Source: an uncultured Litoreibacter sp.
GTDB lineage: Bacteria > Pseudomonadota > Alphaproteobacteria > Rhodobacterales > Rhodobacteraceae
Direction: 5' to 3'
Length of the DNA: 64,000 nucleotides
NCBI RefSeq assembly: GCF_947487515.1
Contig: NZ_CANKWO010000003.1
Span: 451,103-515,102, forward strand
Under the pieces are notes generated by a model. That model was not told the DNA's origin. It searched no databases and saw only the letters and a list, made by a program, of their open reading frames with translations. The position numbers and the translations under genes are program-made. This document shows positions 1 to 7,952 of the stretch, piece by piece (the first letter of the stretch is position 1; each line of letters begins with the position of its first letter).

Positions 1-702
1 CGCATGTTGTTTGGCCACGCTCCGCATGAGTTGAAGCCTGGCCAAAACGTTTTGATCTGGGGCGCCTCTGGGGGGCTTGGTTCTTTCGCGGTGCAGCTGG
101 CTAAAACGGCTGGGGCGAACGCAATTGGTGTGATCTCTGACGAAAGCAAGCGTGATTTCGTGATGGGACTGGGAGCCAAAGGTGTTCTGAACCGGAAGGA
201 TTTCAACTGTTGGGGTCAAATGCCGACGGTGAACACGCCGGAATACAAAGAATGGTTCGGAGAAGTTCGCAAGTTTGGTAAGGCGATCTGGGACATCACC
301 GGCAAAGGCAACAATGTCGACATGGTGTTCGAGCACCCCGGTGAGTCAACAATGCCAGTGTCTGTTTTTGTGGTTAAAAAGGGCGGCATGGTTGTCATCT
401 GCGCTGGCACCACTGGCTATAACCTGACGATGGACGCACGTTATTTGTGGATGCACCAGAAACGCGTGCAGGGGTCTCACTTCGCACATCTGAAGCAGGC
501 GTCAGCGGCAAACCAGTTGATGTGCGAGCGTCGCTTGGACCCTTGTATGTCCGAGGTGTTCCCTTGGAATGACATTCCACAGGCCCACACCAAGATGCTG
601 CGCAATGAGCATAAGCCCGGAAATATGGCCGTTTTGGTGACGGCACCGCGCAACGGACTAACAACTTTCAAAGATACTTTGGCCGCTAGCCGAGAAGCTT
701 GA
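1..702 (+). CDS. ccr: Crotonyl-CoA carboxylase/reductase, C-terminal part (5' end outside window)
   Basis: The frame is open from base 1 and ends with TGA at 700-702, giving the last 233 residues of a protein that begins upstream. It is a zinc-independent medium-chain dehydrogenase/reductase with the Rossmann motif WGASGGLGSFAVQLAK near residues 20-35 of the fragment and the family block FEHPGESTMPVSVFVVKKGG. Ccr reductively carboxylates crotonyl-CoA to ethylmalonyl-CoA with NADPH and CO2, the key step of the ethylmalonyl-CoA pathway for acetyl-CoA assimilation. The mce gene at 48582 encodes another enzyme of that pathway. An intrinsic terminator follows the stop codon closely. Confidence 0.93.
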   Translation, partial: RMLFGHAPHELKPGQNVLIWGASGGLGSFAVQLAKTAGANAIGVISDESKRDFVMGLGAKGVLNRKDFNCWGQMPTVNTPEYKEWFGEVRKFGKAIWDITGKGNNVDMVFEHPGESTMPVSVFVVKKGGMVVICAGTTGYNLTMDARYLWMHQKRVQGSHFAHLKQASAANQLMCERRLDPCMSEVFPWNDIPQAHTKMLRNEHKPGNMAVLVTAPRNGLTTFKDTLAASREA

Positions 703-728
703 CCTTCTCAAACTAGTTCTCGAAATTG

Positions 729-760
729 CCCGCGAATCTATCAGGTTCGCGGGTTTTCCT
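729..760 (+). terminator. Intrinsic terminator of ccr
   Basis: A perfect 8-bp stem (cccgcgaa at 729-736, ttcgcggg at 746-753) with a 9-nt loop is followed by ttttccttt. It begins 27 nt after the ccr stop codon. Confidence 0.85.
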
Positions 761-874
761 TTGTTTGGAAAACTCCATCTTAGCAAAAACAATAGGTTAC
801 AAATCGTTGCCTCGCTATTTTTGGGGAGGACCAATTGGTGAATTTTATCGGCAATTTTCCGCTGCTAAGCTCTT

Positions 875-892
875 GTTAACGGTTGGTTAACC
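875..892 (+). promoter_or_regulatory. Tandem GTTAAC palindromes upstream of the quorum-sensing cluster
   Basis: Two copies of the palindrome GTTAAC lie 11 bp apart (875-880 and 886-891), the second inside the 8-bp palindrome GGTTAACC (885-892). They sit 21-38 bases before the ATG at 913. One-turn spacing on one DNA face suggests an operator, but this is inference. The same spot could also be part of the promoter. Confidence 0.35.
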
Positions 893-912
893 CTTTGGAG
901 AGGATAGTGTAG

Positions 913-1125
913 ATGAAGAATGACTGGATTATCGACGTCTTAATGGATCTCAGAAAGTTCTCTGCCAAAAACGAGTTAAAGTATCTTGCAGAGCATCTTG
1001 ACGACACGATCATGGTTGCGACTTCCGAACTCGCAACACCGGTCCATTCCAGACGACGAATGACGGGTGCTTATGAACCGACTGGTAGATATGCAGGAAA
1101 TGCTTTCACAGGCGACAACGCTTGA
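913..1125 (+). CDS. Small 70-aa protein overlapping luxR
   Basis: A 70-codon frame starts with ATG after a purine-rich ggagagga stretch (11 nt spacing) and runs 53 bases into luxR in another frame. The N-terminal 45 residues look like a real folded or helical segment (MKNDWIIDVLMDLRKFSAKN, then LKYLAEHLDDTIMVATSELA). The C-terminal part overlapping luxR looks unconstrained. From memory, roseobacters often carry a similar short ORF ahead of an autoinducer-binding LuxR gene. Function is unknown. It may be translated to couple translation into luxR, or act as a small partner of the regulator. Confidence 0.6.
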   Translation: MKNDWIIDVLMDLRKFSAKNELKYLAEHLDDTIMVATSELATPVHSRRRMTGAYEPTGRYAGNAFTGDNA

Positions 1126-1783
1126 GGAACTGCAAACCTTTGTAGAGCAACTTAGGTCGACTTACGACCTAGAACATCTTGTCTATCATTCGGTGAACAG
1201 TACCGGCGATCAATATGCGGCCCTCACATATGACCCGAAGTGGGCAGAGCGCTATGTTGAAAAAGACTATGCCCGCATCGATCCGGTTGTTCAGGGCTGC
1301 TACCGGTTGTTTCACCCCATTGACTGGAAATCGCTAGACTGGTCCACTAAAACTGCGCGCTCCTTCATGGGGGAGGCAACGCAAGCGGGATTGGGAAATC
1401 AGGGATTTAGCGTGCCCATTCGCGGCCCCAGTGGTCAGTTCGCCTTGTTCTCGATAAACCATCGTTGCAGCGATGATACTTGGGCCACCTACACCAACGA
1501 GCGTGCAGCCGACCTTTTGCTTATTTCCCACTACATGAATGAGAAAGCGCTTCAGATCGAAGGGAACGCGAACCGTCCCGCCGCCCGCGCCCTTTCGCCC
1601 CGAGAAAGGGACACGCTAACTTTGTTGGCGACGGGGGCAAATCGCGCCAGCATTGCAGAAAGTTTAAACATTTCTGAGAGCACCTTGCGCGTCTACATCG
1701 AAAGCGCACGCCTGAAGCTTGGGGCTTCAAACACAACGCACGCAGTCGCTTTGGCCCTGTCACACGGTATGATCGTGGTTTGA
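1073..1783 (+). CDS. luxR: LuxR-family quorum-sensing transcriptional regulator
   Basis: The protein has 236 residues in two domains. The N-terminal autoinducer-binding domain keeps the signature residues at TraR-like positions when ATG 1073 is used (W57, Y61, D70, P71, W85, plus the GFSVP glycine near 111). The C-terminal GerE-type HTH (about 170-232) contains LSPRERDTLTLLATG and ISESTLRVYIESAR. It should bind an acyl-homoserine lactone and control transcription, probably including luxI next door. A GTG two codons earlier (1067) is the alternative start. The start lies inside the preceding small ORF, which suggests translational coupling. Confidence 0.9.
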   Translation: MNRLVDMQEMLSQATTLEELQTFVEQLRSTYDLEHLVYHSVNSTGDQYAALTYDPKWAERYVEKDYARIDPVVQGCYRLFHPIDWKSLDWSTKTARSFMGEATQAGLGNQGFSVPIRGPSGQFALFSINHRCSDDTWATYTNERAADLLLISHYMNEKALQIEGNANRPAARALSPRERDTLTLLATGANRASIAESLNISESTLRVYIESARLKLGASNTTHAVALALSHGMIVV

Positions 1784-1795
1784 AACCGTTGCCAT

Positions 1796-1816
1796 CGGTC
1801 GCTTGCTGCGGTCGCT
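1796..1816 (+). repeat. Direct repeat CGGTCGCT upstream of luxI
   Basis: CGGTCGCT occurs at 1796-1803 and again at 1809-1816, a 13-bp period, in the 95-base gap between luxR and luxI. It is a candidate binding site for a regulator of luxI. It does not match the classical dyad lux box, so LuxR binding is unproven. Confidence 0.35.
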
Positions 1817-1878
1817 ACTCTGAAAAATCATTAACCAAAACATGCGACTTCTCTGTCTCCTACAGAATGGGGATTCAG

Positions 1879-2523
1879 ATGATCAGATATATCAGTGCAG
1901 TTGAGTTAGTGACCTACCCAAAGCTGTTTGACAGCATGCTGAGAGATCGCGCCATTCAGTTCCACCAACGGTTGAACTGGGACGTCTCGGTTGATGACAA
2001 CGGGTTCGAGCGCGACGAATACGACATGCGCAATCCCCTCTACATTCTATGGGAAACCGCATCCGGCGAGCACGGAGGATCTATGCGGTTTATGCCAACG
2101 ACCGCCGCGACAATGGTGAATGATCACTTTTCGGACCTGGCGGGCAGAAAGATACGCGACCCGCACATCTGGGAAACAACGCGGTTCTGTGTATCCCCAT
2201 CCGCGCAAGATGGTGGGCGGATCGCGGCATTACTGATGTTGGCAGGGGCGCAATTTGGCGTGGGGCAGGGCCTTAGCCATGCCGTTGGGGTGTTTGACGC
2301 ACGGATGATCCGTATCTACCGCAAACTTGGCTGGCTCCCGCAGATATTGGGTACGCAAGGCCACGGGCGCGATGCGATCAGTACAGGGCTATGGGCGTTC
2401 GGGGCGACGCCACTGCGCAACTTGTCACAAAAGGCGGGCGTTTCGCTGGAGGTGTCGTCGCATTGGTACACCCGCGCATTCGGGCAGCGGGCGGGCGTGA
2501 ATAAGGACCTTGTTGCGGCCTGA
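1879..2523 (+). CDS. luxI: Acyl-homoserine-lactone synthase
   Basis: The 214-residue protein matches LuxI in length and invariant positions: R24, F28, W34, D46, D49, R70 (in GGSMRFMPT), E99 and R102 (in WETTRF). It makes the acyl-HSL signal from S-adenosylmethionine and acyl-ACP or acyl-CoA in the cytoplasm. ATG 1879 is chosen because gggga precedes it at suitable spacing. The frame stays open back to 1780, overlapping the luxR stop, and ATG 1867 is possible but has no better ribosome site. With luxR directly upstream it forms a complete signal and receiver pair. Confidence 0.92.
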   Translation: MIRYISAVELVTYPKLFDSMLRDRAIQFHQRLNWDVSVDDNGFERDEYDMRNPLYILWETASGEHGGSMRFMPTTAATMVNDHFSDLAGRKIRDPHIWETTRFCVSPSAQDGGRIAALLMLAGAQFGVGQGLSHAVGVFDARMIRIYRKLGWLPQILGTQGHGRDAISTGLWAFGATPLRNLSQKAGVSLEVSSHWYTRAFGQRAGVNKDLVAA

Positions 2524-2565
2524 TCTCGCTGGCAAACCACAGGGGCGCAAGGTAGGGTCCGCCCT

Positions 2566-4104
2566 ATGTCAAAGATCCCAACTGCAGTCACATTTTCTGA
2601 AGATCAGGCGGAAGCCTACGATGCCATAACGGAGCTTATGGCAAAGGCAGGCGTTGATCTTGTGGAGGGGCATACGACCCCTCTCAATGACGCAAAAAGT
2701 CAGGTTATGGCGGTCGTTGGGAAGGCGGGCTCGGGGAAGACTTTGCTGCTCGCCAAGATGGTTGACGCCGTCGTGGATGCGGGCGTGGACCTGATTTCCG
2801 GTGACTATGATGGAAAGCCGCGCAAGGACCGACGCACAATTGCCGTGTTGGCCCCGACCAACAAAGCGGCAAGTGTGCTGCGCAATCGAGGCGTTCCGGC
2901 CACAACCATTCACCGCATTCTATATACGCCAATGTATGATCCGGAATACGAAAAGGTTGCCGATTGGTTGGCAGGGCAAGGTGATCGCCCCGAGATCGAA
3001 GGCATCACGGATATCGCCCTTGATCGCGCTTTGGCGTTCTATGAGACGAATAAATCAATCCCGGGGGCGCTGGCGGCTGCGGGATTGAAGGGCTCTGACT
3101 TTATCCAAGGCTGGAAGCGACGCGAAGACCCGTTAGACATCGGCTTCATTGATGAATCTTCGATGCTCGACGAGAAGCAATACGAAGATCTGCGTGAAAT
3201 TTTTCCAACATTGATCTTGTTCGGTGACCCTGCGCAATTGGCGCCAGTCGGTCAATCTGGCGCTATGGTGTTCGACAAGCTCAAAGATGGCCGCAGGCTG
3301 GAACTGTCGCGCGTGCACCGTCAAACACAAGACAACCCCATCCTTGATCTGGCGCATGCGCTGGCAGACCCAAATGTGAACTTCAATGCGTTTGAGCAAT
3401 TGGTCCGTGACGCGGCGGCAAAAGACGACCGTGTAATCTATGCCGAACGGGTTGAGGCAGATCTGATGGCGCGCTCGCCGGTTTTGGTCTGGCGCAACGC
3501 CACGCGCATCCGCTTGATACAGGCCTTCAGAGGCGCATATGGGGCGACGGTCGATACGTTACTGCCTGGCGAGCCACTGATTTGCGACGGTATCGAGCTA
3601 CCCGCAAAGCACCGCAAAAAGCGGATCGACCTAGAAGCGCGTGGCCTGATCAAAGGGGCACAAGTGATTTACATGGGGCCGGGCAACAAGCCGGGGTTTT
3701 CGAAGTTGCATGTGTTGGGCGCGGAAGACCCGCAGGTTTCGGCCGCGTCGATCATCAAAATCGAAGCCCCGGGCGAGGAAGAGCCATTCATCCCCTTCGC
3801 GGCCCGTATGGGAGCTGCGTTCTTACATGGCTCCGCCGTTACGATACATAAAGCGCAGGGCTCACAGTGGGATACGGTGCAAGTCTTCGCACCTGATCTA
3901 TACGCCGCCGCCCGCGCAGGCCGCGAAGAGGCAGGGCAACCCTTGTGGAAACGTTTGGCCTATGTTGCGATTACGCGGGCAGAGAACCGGCTAATGTGGA
4001 TAACGCGCAATATGCTTGCACGCCCAACGGGGACCTTGCGAACGGACGATTTGCCGAAAACTGCAGCCAAGCTGGAGCTGAAATCGCTAGACGCGGAAGA
4101 CTGA
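2566..4104 (+). CDS. RecD-like superfamily 1 DNA helicase (AAA family ATPase)
   Basis: This is a 512-residue SF1 helicase. Walker A is VGKAGSGKT (51-59), Walker B/motif II is FIDESSM (194-200), motif III is GDPAQLAPVG (about 222), and the UvrD/RecD C-terminal motifs are TIHKAQGSQWDTV (from 426) and AITRAENRL (from 468). It resembles the RecD2/TraA helicase core without the long N-terminal RecD2 domains, so a single-subunit 5'-3' helicase in DNA repair is the likely role. The partner and exact pathway cannot be read from the sequence. It converges on the TIGR02186 gene with one base between the stop codons. Confidence 0.85.
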   Translation: MSKIPTAVTFSEDQAEAYDAITELMAKAGVDLVEGHTTPLNDAKSQVMAVVGKAGSGKTLLLAKMVDAVVDAGVDLISGDYDGKPRKDRRTIAVLAPTNKAASVLRNRGVPATTIHRILYTPMYDPEYEKVADWLAGQGDRPEIEGITDIALDRALAFYETNKSIPGALAAAGLKGSDFIQGWKRREDPLDIGFIDESSMLDEKQYEDLREIFPTLILFGDPAQLAPVGQSGAMVFDKLKDGRRLELSRVHRQTQDNPILDLAHALADPNVNFNAFEQLVRDAAAKDDRVIYAERVEADLMARSPVLVWRNATRIRLIQAFRGAYGATVDTLLPGEPLICDGIELPAKHRKKRIDLEARGLIKGAQVIYMGPGNKPGFSKLHVLGAEDPQVSAASIIKIEAPGEEEPFIPFAARMGAAFLHGSAVTIHKAQGSQWDTVQVFAPDLYAAARAGREEAGQPLWKRLAYVAITRAENRLMWITRNMLARPTGTLRTDDLPKTAAKLELKSLDAED

Positions 4105-4105
4105 T

Positions 4106-4861
4106 TTAGAAGCGAATGTAGCGGAAAACCGCGGAGGCCATCCAGCCCGCTGCAATCGCGATGAACAGCGAGAGCAGGCCGTAGATCAACGGCTTTTGAT
4201 GTGCCAAATCATAGATCCAACGCTCCAGCCCAACCTTGTTGACGTTTATTACCGTAGCATAATCGTCGACAATCACCCCGTTGCGCACGAGGAAGATATG
4301 GGTGTCATACGGGCCTTCCACCAAATTGGCCGGCAGGTCGATGGTGGTGGAAAACAGCGTCTCGTCGAACAAATTTACCGTGTTATCCAGCTGCTGATAC
4401 AGGTTCTTTTTGGTTCGAATGCGGATAAGGGCTTCGGTGAATTCTGTCGCGTTCTCAACATCCGAGGGGGCGCCCACCGAACGGATCGCGCGTGGAATGG
4501 AAATGCCGTGCCGCAAATCTTCGGTTTCGGTCAGTACGTCACTAAGTGCCCCGCTGGAGGCCACAGCATAGAAGCTGGGGGCGGCATCGACCTCGACGGC
4601 GCTGGTATTCACCCAAATGCCGTAACGCCAGTCTTTCTTGCGAACATTCACTTCCTGCTTTGGCCCTGCAACGGTGATGATCACCTGCATTGGGTCGGCT
4701 GCGGCAGGGGCATCGCGCTTGACTGCGCCGTAGATCAAAATGTCAGAGCCGTCGAAGTTCGCGGTAATCGCGACCTCGTCTTTTGACAGATCCGCCACGA
4801 CTTCTTCCGCCGCCAACGGGCTTGAAAGGAGGCAAAGGGCCAATGCAAGAGCACGCAACAT
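4106..4861 (-). CDS. TIGR02186/Alph_Pro_TM family membrane-anchored protein
   Basis: The 251-residue protein has a cleavable signal peptide (first 18 residues, ending LAA), a mostly beta periplasmic domain and one C-terminal transmembrane helix (about 224-246) with a short basic tail. Features such as FDGSDILIYGAVKRD and KKDWRYGIWVNT fit the alphaproteobacterial TIGR02186 family. Its start codon overlaps the stop of the TauE/SafE gene (TGATG). The two genes normally travel together, so it is probably an accessory periplasmic subunit for that transporter. The biochemical role is unknown. Confidence 0.8.
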   Translation of the reverse strand: MLRALALALCLLSSPLAAEEVVADLSKDEVAITANFDGSDILIYGAVKRDAPAAADPMQVIITVAGPKQEVNVRKKDWRYGIWVNTSAVEVDAAPSFYAVASSGALSDVLTETEDLRHGISIPRAIRSVGAPSDVENATEFTEALIRIRTKKNLYQQLDNTVNLFDETLFSTTIDLPANLVEGPYDTHIFLVRNGVIVDDYATVINVNKVGLERWIYDLAHQKPLIYGLLSLFIAIAAGWMASAVFRYIRF

Positions 4862-5775
4862 CAGTGGCCACCCGCCCCAAGAGAGAACAACTCGGACGGT
4901 TCAATCAACAAGTCCAAAGCAAGCTTGGCACAGACCCCGATAACCATCAAAGACAACAAGATGCGCAATTGCTCGGCCTTTAGTTTCACACCGATCCGCG
5001 TGCCGATTTGCGCCCCGACAACTCCACCGACCAACAGTAAGACTGCCAAGGCCATGTCGACGGTGTAGTTTGTGGTCGCATGCAGCAAGGTGGTAAAGGC
5101 CGTCACAAAAATGATCTGGAACAGCGATGTCCCGATCACAACTTTTGTGGGCATTCCCAGAATGTAGATCATGGCTGGCACCATGATGAAGCCGCCGCCA
5201 ACGCCCATAATCGCGGCCAATATCCCGACGAACAAACCAACCACCAGTGGCGGAATAACGGATATATACAGTCCGGATGTGCGGAATTTCACTTTGAAAG
5301 GCAGCGCGTGCACGAACCCGTGCTTCTTGCGAACAGGGACGGAGGTCGGGCTTTTGGACCGGCGAATGGCGCGCAGGCTTTCAAAGAACATCAGCCCGCC
5401 GATGATGCCAAGGAAGACAACGTAGCAAAGTTTTACCAGCAGGTCGACTTGGCCCATCTCGCGCAAGATGGTGAAAACCTGGACCCCGATTGCGGCCCCC
5501 GTCAGCCCCCCGATGAGCAACACAACACCCATCTTCAAATCAACCGTTCGGCGTTTAAAATGCGCCAGCACCCCCGAGAAGGACGAAGCCACAATTTGAT
5601 TGGCCTCCGTGGCCACCGCCACCGCGGGCGGGATGCCAATGAAGAACAACAATGGGGTCATCAAGAAACCGCCACCGACGCCAAACATTCCGGACAATAT
5701 CCCCACGATTCCGCCCAGCCCAAGGAGCAAGAACGCGTTAACCGAGACTTCGGCTATGGGGAGATATATTTGCAT
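4861..5775 (-). CDS. TauE/SafE family sulfite/organosulfonate exporter-like permease
   Basis: The 304-residue polytopic inner-membrane protein has two TauE repeats, each marked by a glycine-rich motif: GMFGVGGGFLMTP near residue 30 and AIMGVGGGFIMVP near 190. A cytoplasmic basic loop lies between them. Family members move sulfite, sulfonates or sulfoacetate outward, but the substrate here is not evident. It is the first gene of a two-gene unit with the overlapping TIGR02186 gene. The 112 bases upstream separate it from the ABC transporter operon. Confidence 0.85.
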   Translation of the reverse strand: MQIYLPIAEVSVNAFLLLGLGGIVGILSGMFGVGGGFLMTPLLFFIGIPPAVAVATEANQIVASSFSGVLAHFKRRTVDLKMGVVLLIGGLTGAAIGVQVFTILREMGQVDLLVKLCYVVFLGIIGGLMFFESLRAIRRSKSPTSVPVRKKHGFVHALPFKVKFRTSGLYISVIPPLVVGLFVGILAAIMGVGGGFIMVPAMIYILGMPTKVVIGTSLFQIIFVTAFTTLLHATTNYTVDMALAVLLLVGGVVGAQIGTRIGVKLKAEQLRILLSLMVIGVCAKLALDLLIEPSELFSLGAGGH

Positions 5776-5887
5776 GGGTGTTCCTTAGACCTGTCCAACT
5801 GGACTGGGCAATCTTAAAAGATAAGTCCAGATACAATAAATATCGATCTCACGCTTGAATTCGAGATATTGGGACTCTCCATGGAAT

Positions 5888-6853
5888 TTACCGCTCTTTG
5901 ACGTAGGGCTCTCCTCCCGCGCGAGGCGGAACAGCTTTGCCAACAAAACCGGCAAGGATCACCACTGTCAAAATATAGGGCAGCGCTTGCATGAATTGCG
6001 ACGGCAAGGTGACAACGCCCAAATCAAGGCTTGGGTAGCGGTTGGATATCGCCTCCAAAAGCCCGAACAGCAAAGTTGCATATAGTGCATACCATGGCCG
6101 CCACTTTGCAAAAATCAGCGCCGCCAGTGCGATAAACCCGCGCCCAGCGGTCATTTCTTTGACGAAACTCGCCCCAAGCCCAGTGGCCAGATAAGCCCCA
6201 GCCAAACCGCAAAGCACGCCGCAAATCGCGACCGCGGCATAGCGCAACGCGACCACGGAAATGCCGGCTGTGTCCACCGCCGCAGGATTTTCCCCGACCG
6301 CGCGCAAACGCAATCCGAACCGTGTGCGATAGAGTACATACCATGTCAAAGGCACACACAGCAGCGCGACGTAGACAAGGAAAGTGTGGCCGGACAAGAC
6401 CTCAGAATATAAAGGCCCGAAAATTGGAACCGCCGACAGGGTTTCGGCAAAGGGCAATTCGATACTTTGGAAACGTGCCGCGCCATTCAACGAGGGGGTT
6501 TGCCCCCCTAGATTGAACCAGCTCAACCCGATCAGCACCGTAAGGCCGGAGGCCAGAAAGTTGATCGCCACGCCGGAAATCAGCTGATTGCCGCGGAAGG
6601 TGATTGAGGCCAATCCATGGATGGCAGATAGGGCCAAAGAGGCCCCGACGCCCGCCAGCAGCCCCATCCAGACAGATCCTGTTGAATAGGCCGTCGCGGC
6701 CGAGAAAAACGCCGCAATCAGCATTTTGCCTTCAAGCCCGATGTCAAAAATGCCAGCGCGCTCTGAGAACAGACCGGCAAGGCAGGCAAACAACAAAGGG
6801 GTAGCAAGACGCAAGGCGCTGTCGAAAATCTGGATGATTGTGAGATAATCCAT
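5888..6853 (-). CDS. BMP-type nucleoside ABC transporter, permease 2
   Basis: The 321-residue inner-membrane permease of the BPD_transp_2 class contains LFSERAGIFDIGLEGKMLIAAF-like residues typical of NupQ/YufQ permeases and the EAA-like segment RAVGENPAAVDTAG. It pairs with the permease gene just upstream (3-base gap) to form the membrane channel for nucleosides or related purine compounds. It is the last gene of a five-gene minus-strand operon. Confidence 0.88.
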   Translation of the reverse strand: MDYLTIIQIFDSALRLATPLLFACLAGLFSERAGIFDIGLEGKMLIAAFFSAATAYSTGSVWMGLLAGVGASLALSAIHGLASITFRGNQLISGVAINFLASGLTVLIGLSWFNLGGQTPSLNGAARFQSIELPFAETLSAVPIFGPLYSEVLSGHTFLVYVALLCVPLTWYVLYRTRFGLRLRAVGENPAAVDTAGISVVALRYAAVAICGVLCGLAGAYLATGLGASFVKEMTAGRGFIALAALIFAKWRPWYALYATLLFGLLEAISNRYPSLDLGVVTLPSQFMQALPYILTVVILAGFVGKAVPPRAGGEPYVKER

Positions 6854-6856
6854 GAC

Positions 6857-7951
6857 TTACGCCTCCGCTTTCTTGGGCCGCAGCAAAACTTTGGCCACCA
6901 TCAGGCGCACCATATTGTCCAAAGCACCAGTGAACAGGATCACCAAAGCTTGGATGACGATCACCAATTCGCGCGGGATCGAAGTCCAAAGACCCAACTC
7001 CGCGCCACCTTGGTAAAGCGCGCCAAACAGCAACGCAGAAAACAAGATACCAACTGGATGAGATCGCCCCATCAAAGCCACCGCGATACCGATGAAGCCC
7101 GCGCCTTCTACCGATCCAAGGATCAGGCGCTCTGCCTCGCCCATAACGTTGTTTATCGCCATAAGACCAGCCAAAGCACCAGAGATCATCATGGTGACGA
7201 TGGTGATTTTAATAGGGCTGATGCCGGCATAGACCGCTGCAGGTTGTGACTTGCCGAATGCACGAAGCTGATAGCCCAAGCGGGTGCGCCAGATCAGATA
7301 GTAGACAAAAACACAGGCCAAAAGCGCCACGATCAAGGTCACATTCGCAGGCGTGCCTTTCGAGAAGGGAATGCCCACGGCGTTAAGGATGTCTCCCAAA
7401 GACGGCAGATGAGTCACTTCGGGGAACTTACCGGTCGCAGGGTCCATGGATCCGCTGGGACGCAGCTTATTGACGATAACATAGTTCAACAAAGACGCTG
7501 CGATGAAGTTGAACATGATTGTGGTAATCACAATGTGGCTGCCGCGTTTGGCTTGCAGATAGGCGGGGATCAAAGCCCACATCGCGCCAAACAAGCCCGC
7601 GAAGGCAATGGCCGCCAACAGGGCGATGCTCCAATGTGGCCAAGGGATGAACAGGCAAATCAACGCGACGCCCAAACCACCAAGAGCCGCCTGACCCTCG
7701 CCGCCAATGTTGAACAAAGACGCATGAAAGGCCACCGCAACGGCCAATCCGGTAAAGATAAAGTTGGTGGCGTAATACAGGGTATATCCCCAGCCATAAG
7801 TAGACCCGAGCGCACCCGATATCATCAGGCTCAACGCTTCCATCGGGTCATGGCCGGTGACCAAAACCATCAACATGGAAAGGAAAAAGGCGAGGATCAG
7901 CCCGACCAGCGGCACAATGACGAGGTCGACCCATTTTGGCAGTTGTTCCAT
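6857..7951 (-). CDS. BMP-type nucleoside ABC transporter, permease 1
   Basis: The 364-residue permease resembles NupP/YufP, with the hallmark FNIGGEGQAALGGLGVALI (about 80-98) and the coupling segment RAFGKSQPAAVYAGI. It forms a heterodimer with the next permease. Its ATG lies one base after the stop of the ATPase gene, so the genes are almost certainly cotranscribed and translationally coupled. Confidence 0.88.
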   Translation of the reverse strand: MEQLPKWVDLVIVPLVGLILAFFLSMLMVLVTGHDPMEALSLMISGALGSTYGWGYTLYYATNFIFTGLAVAVAFHASLFNIGGEGQAALGGLGVALICLFIPWPHWSIALLAAIAFAGLFGAMWALIPAYLQAKRGSHIVITTIMFNFIAASLLNYVIVNKLRPSGSMDPATGKFPEVTHLPSLGDILNAVGIPFSKGTPANVTLIVALLACVFVYYLIWRTRLGYQLRAFGKSQPAAVYAGISPIKITIVTMMISGALAGLMAINNVMGEAERLILGSVEGAGFIGIAVALMGRSHPVGILFSALLFGALYQGGAELGLWTSIPRELVIVIQALVILFTGALDNMVRLMVAKVLLRPKKAEA

Positions 7952-7952
7952 C

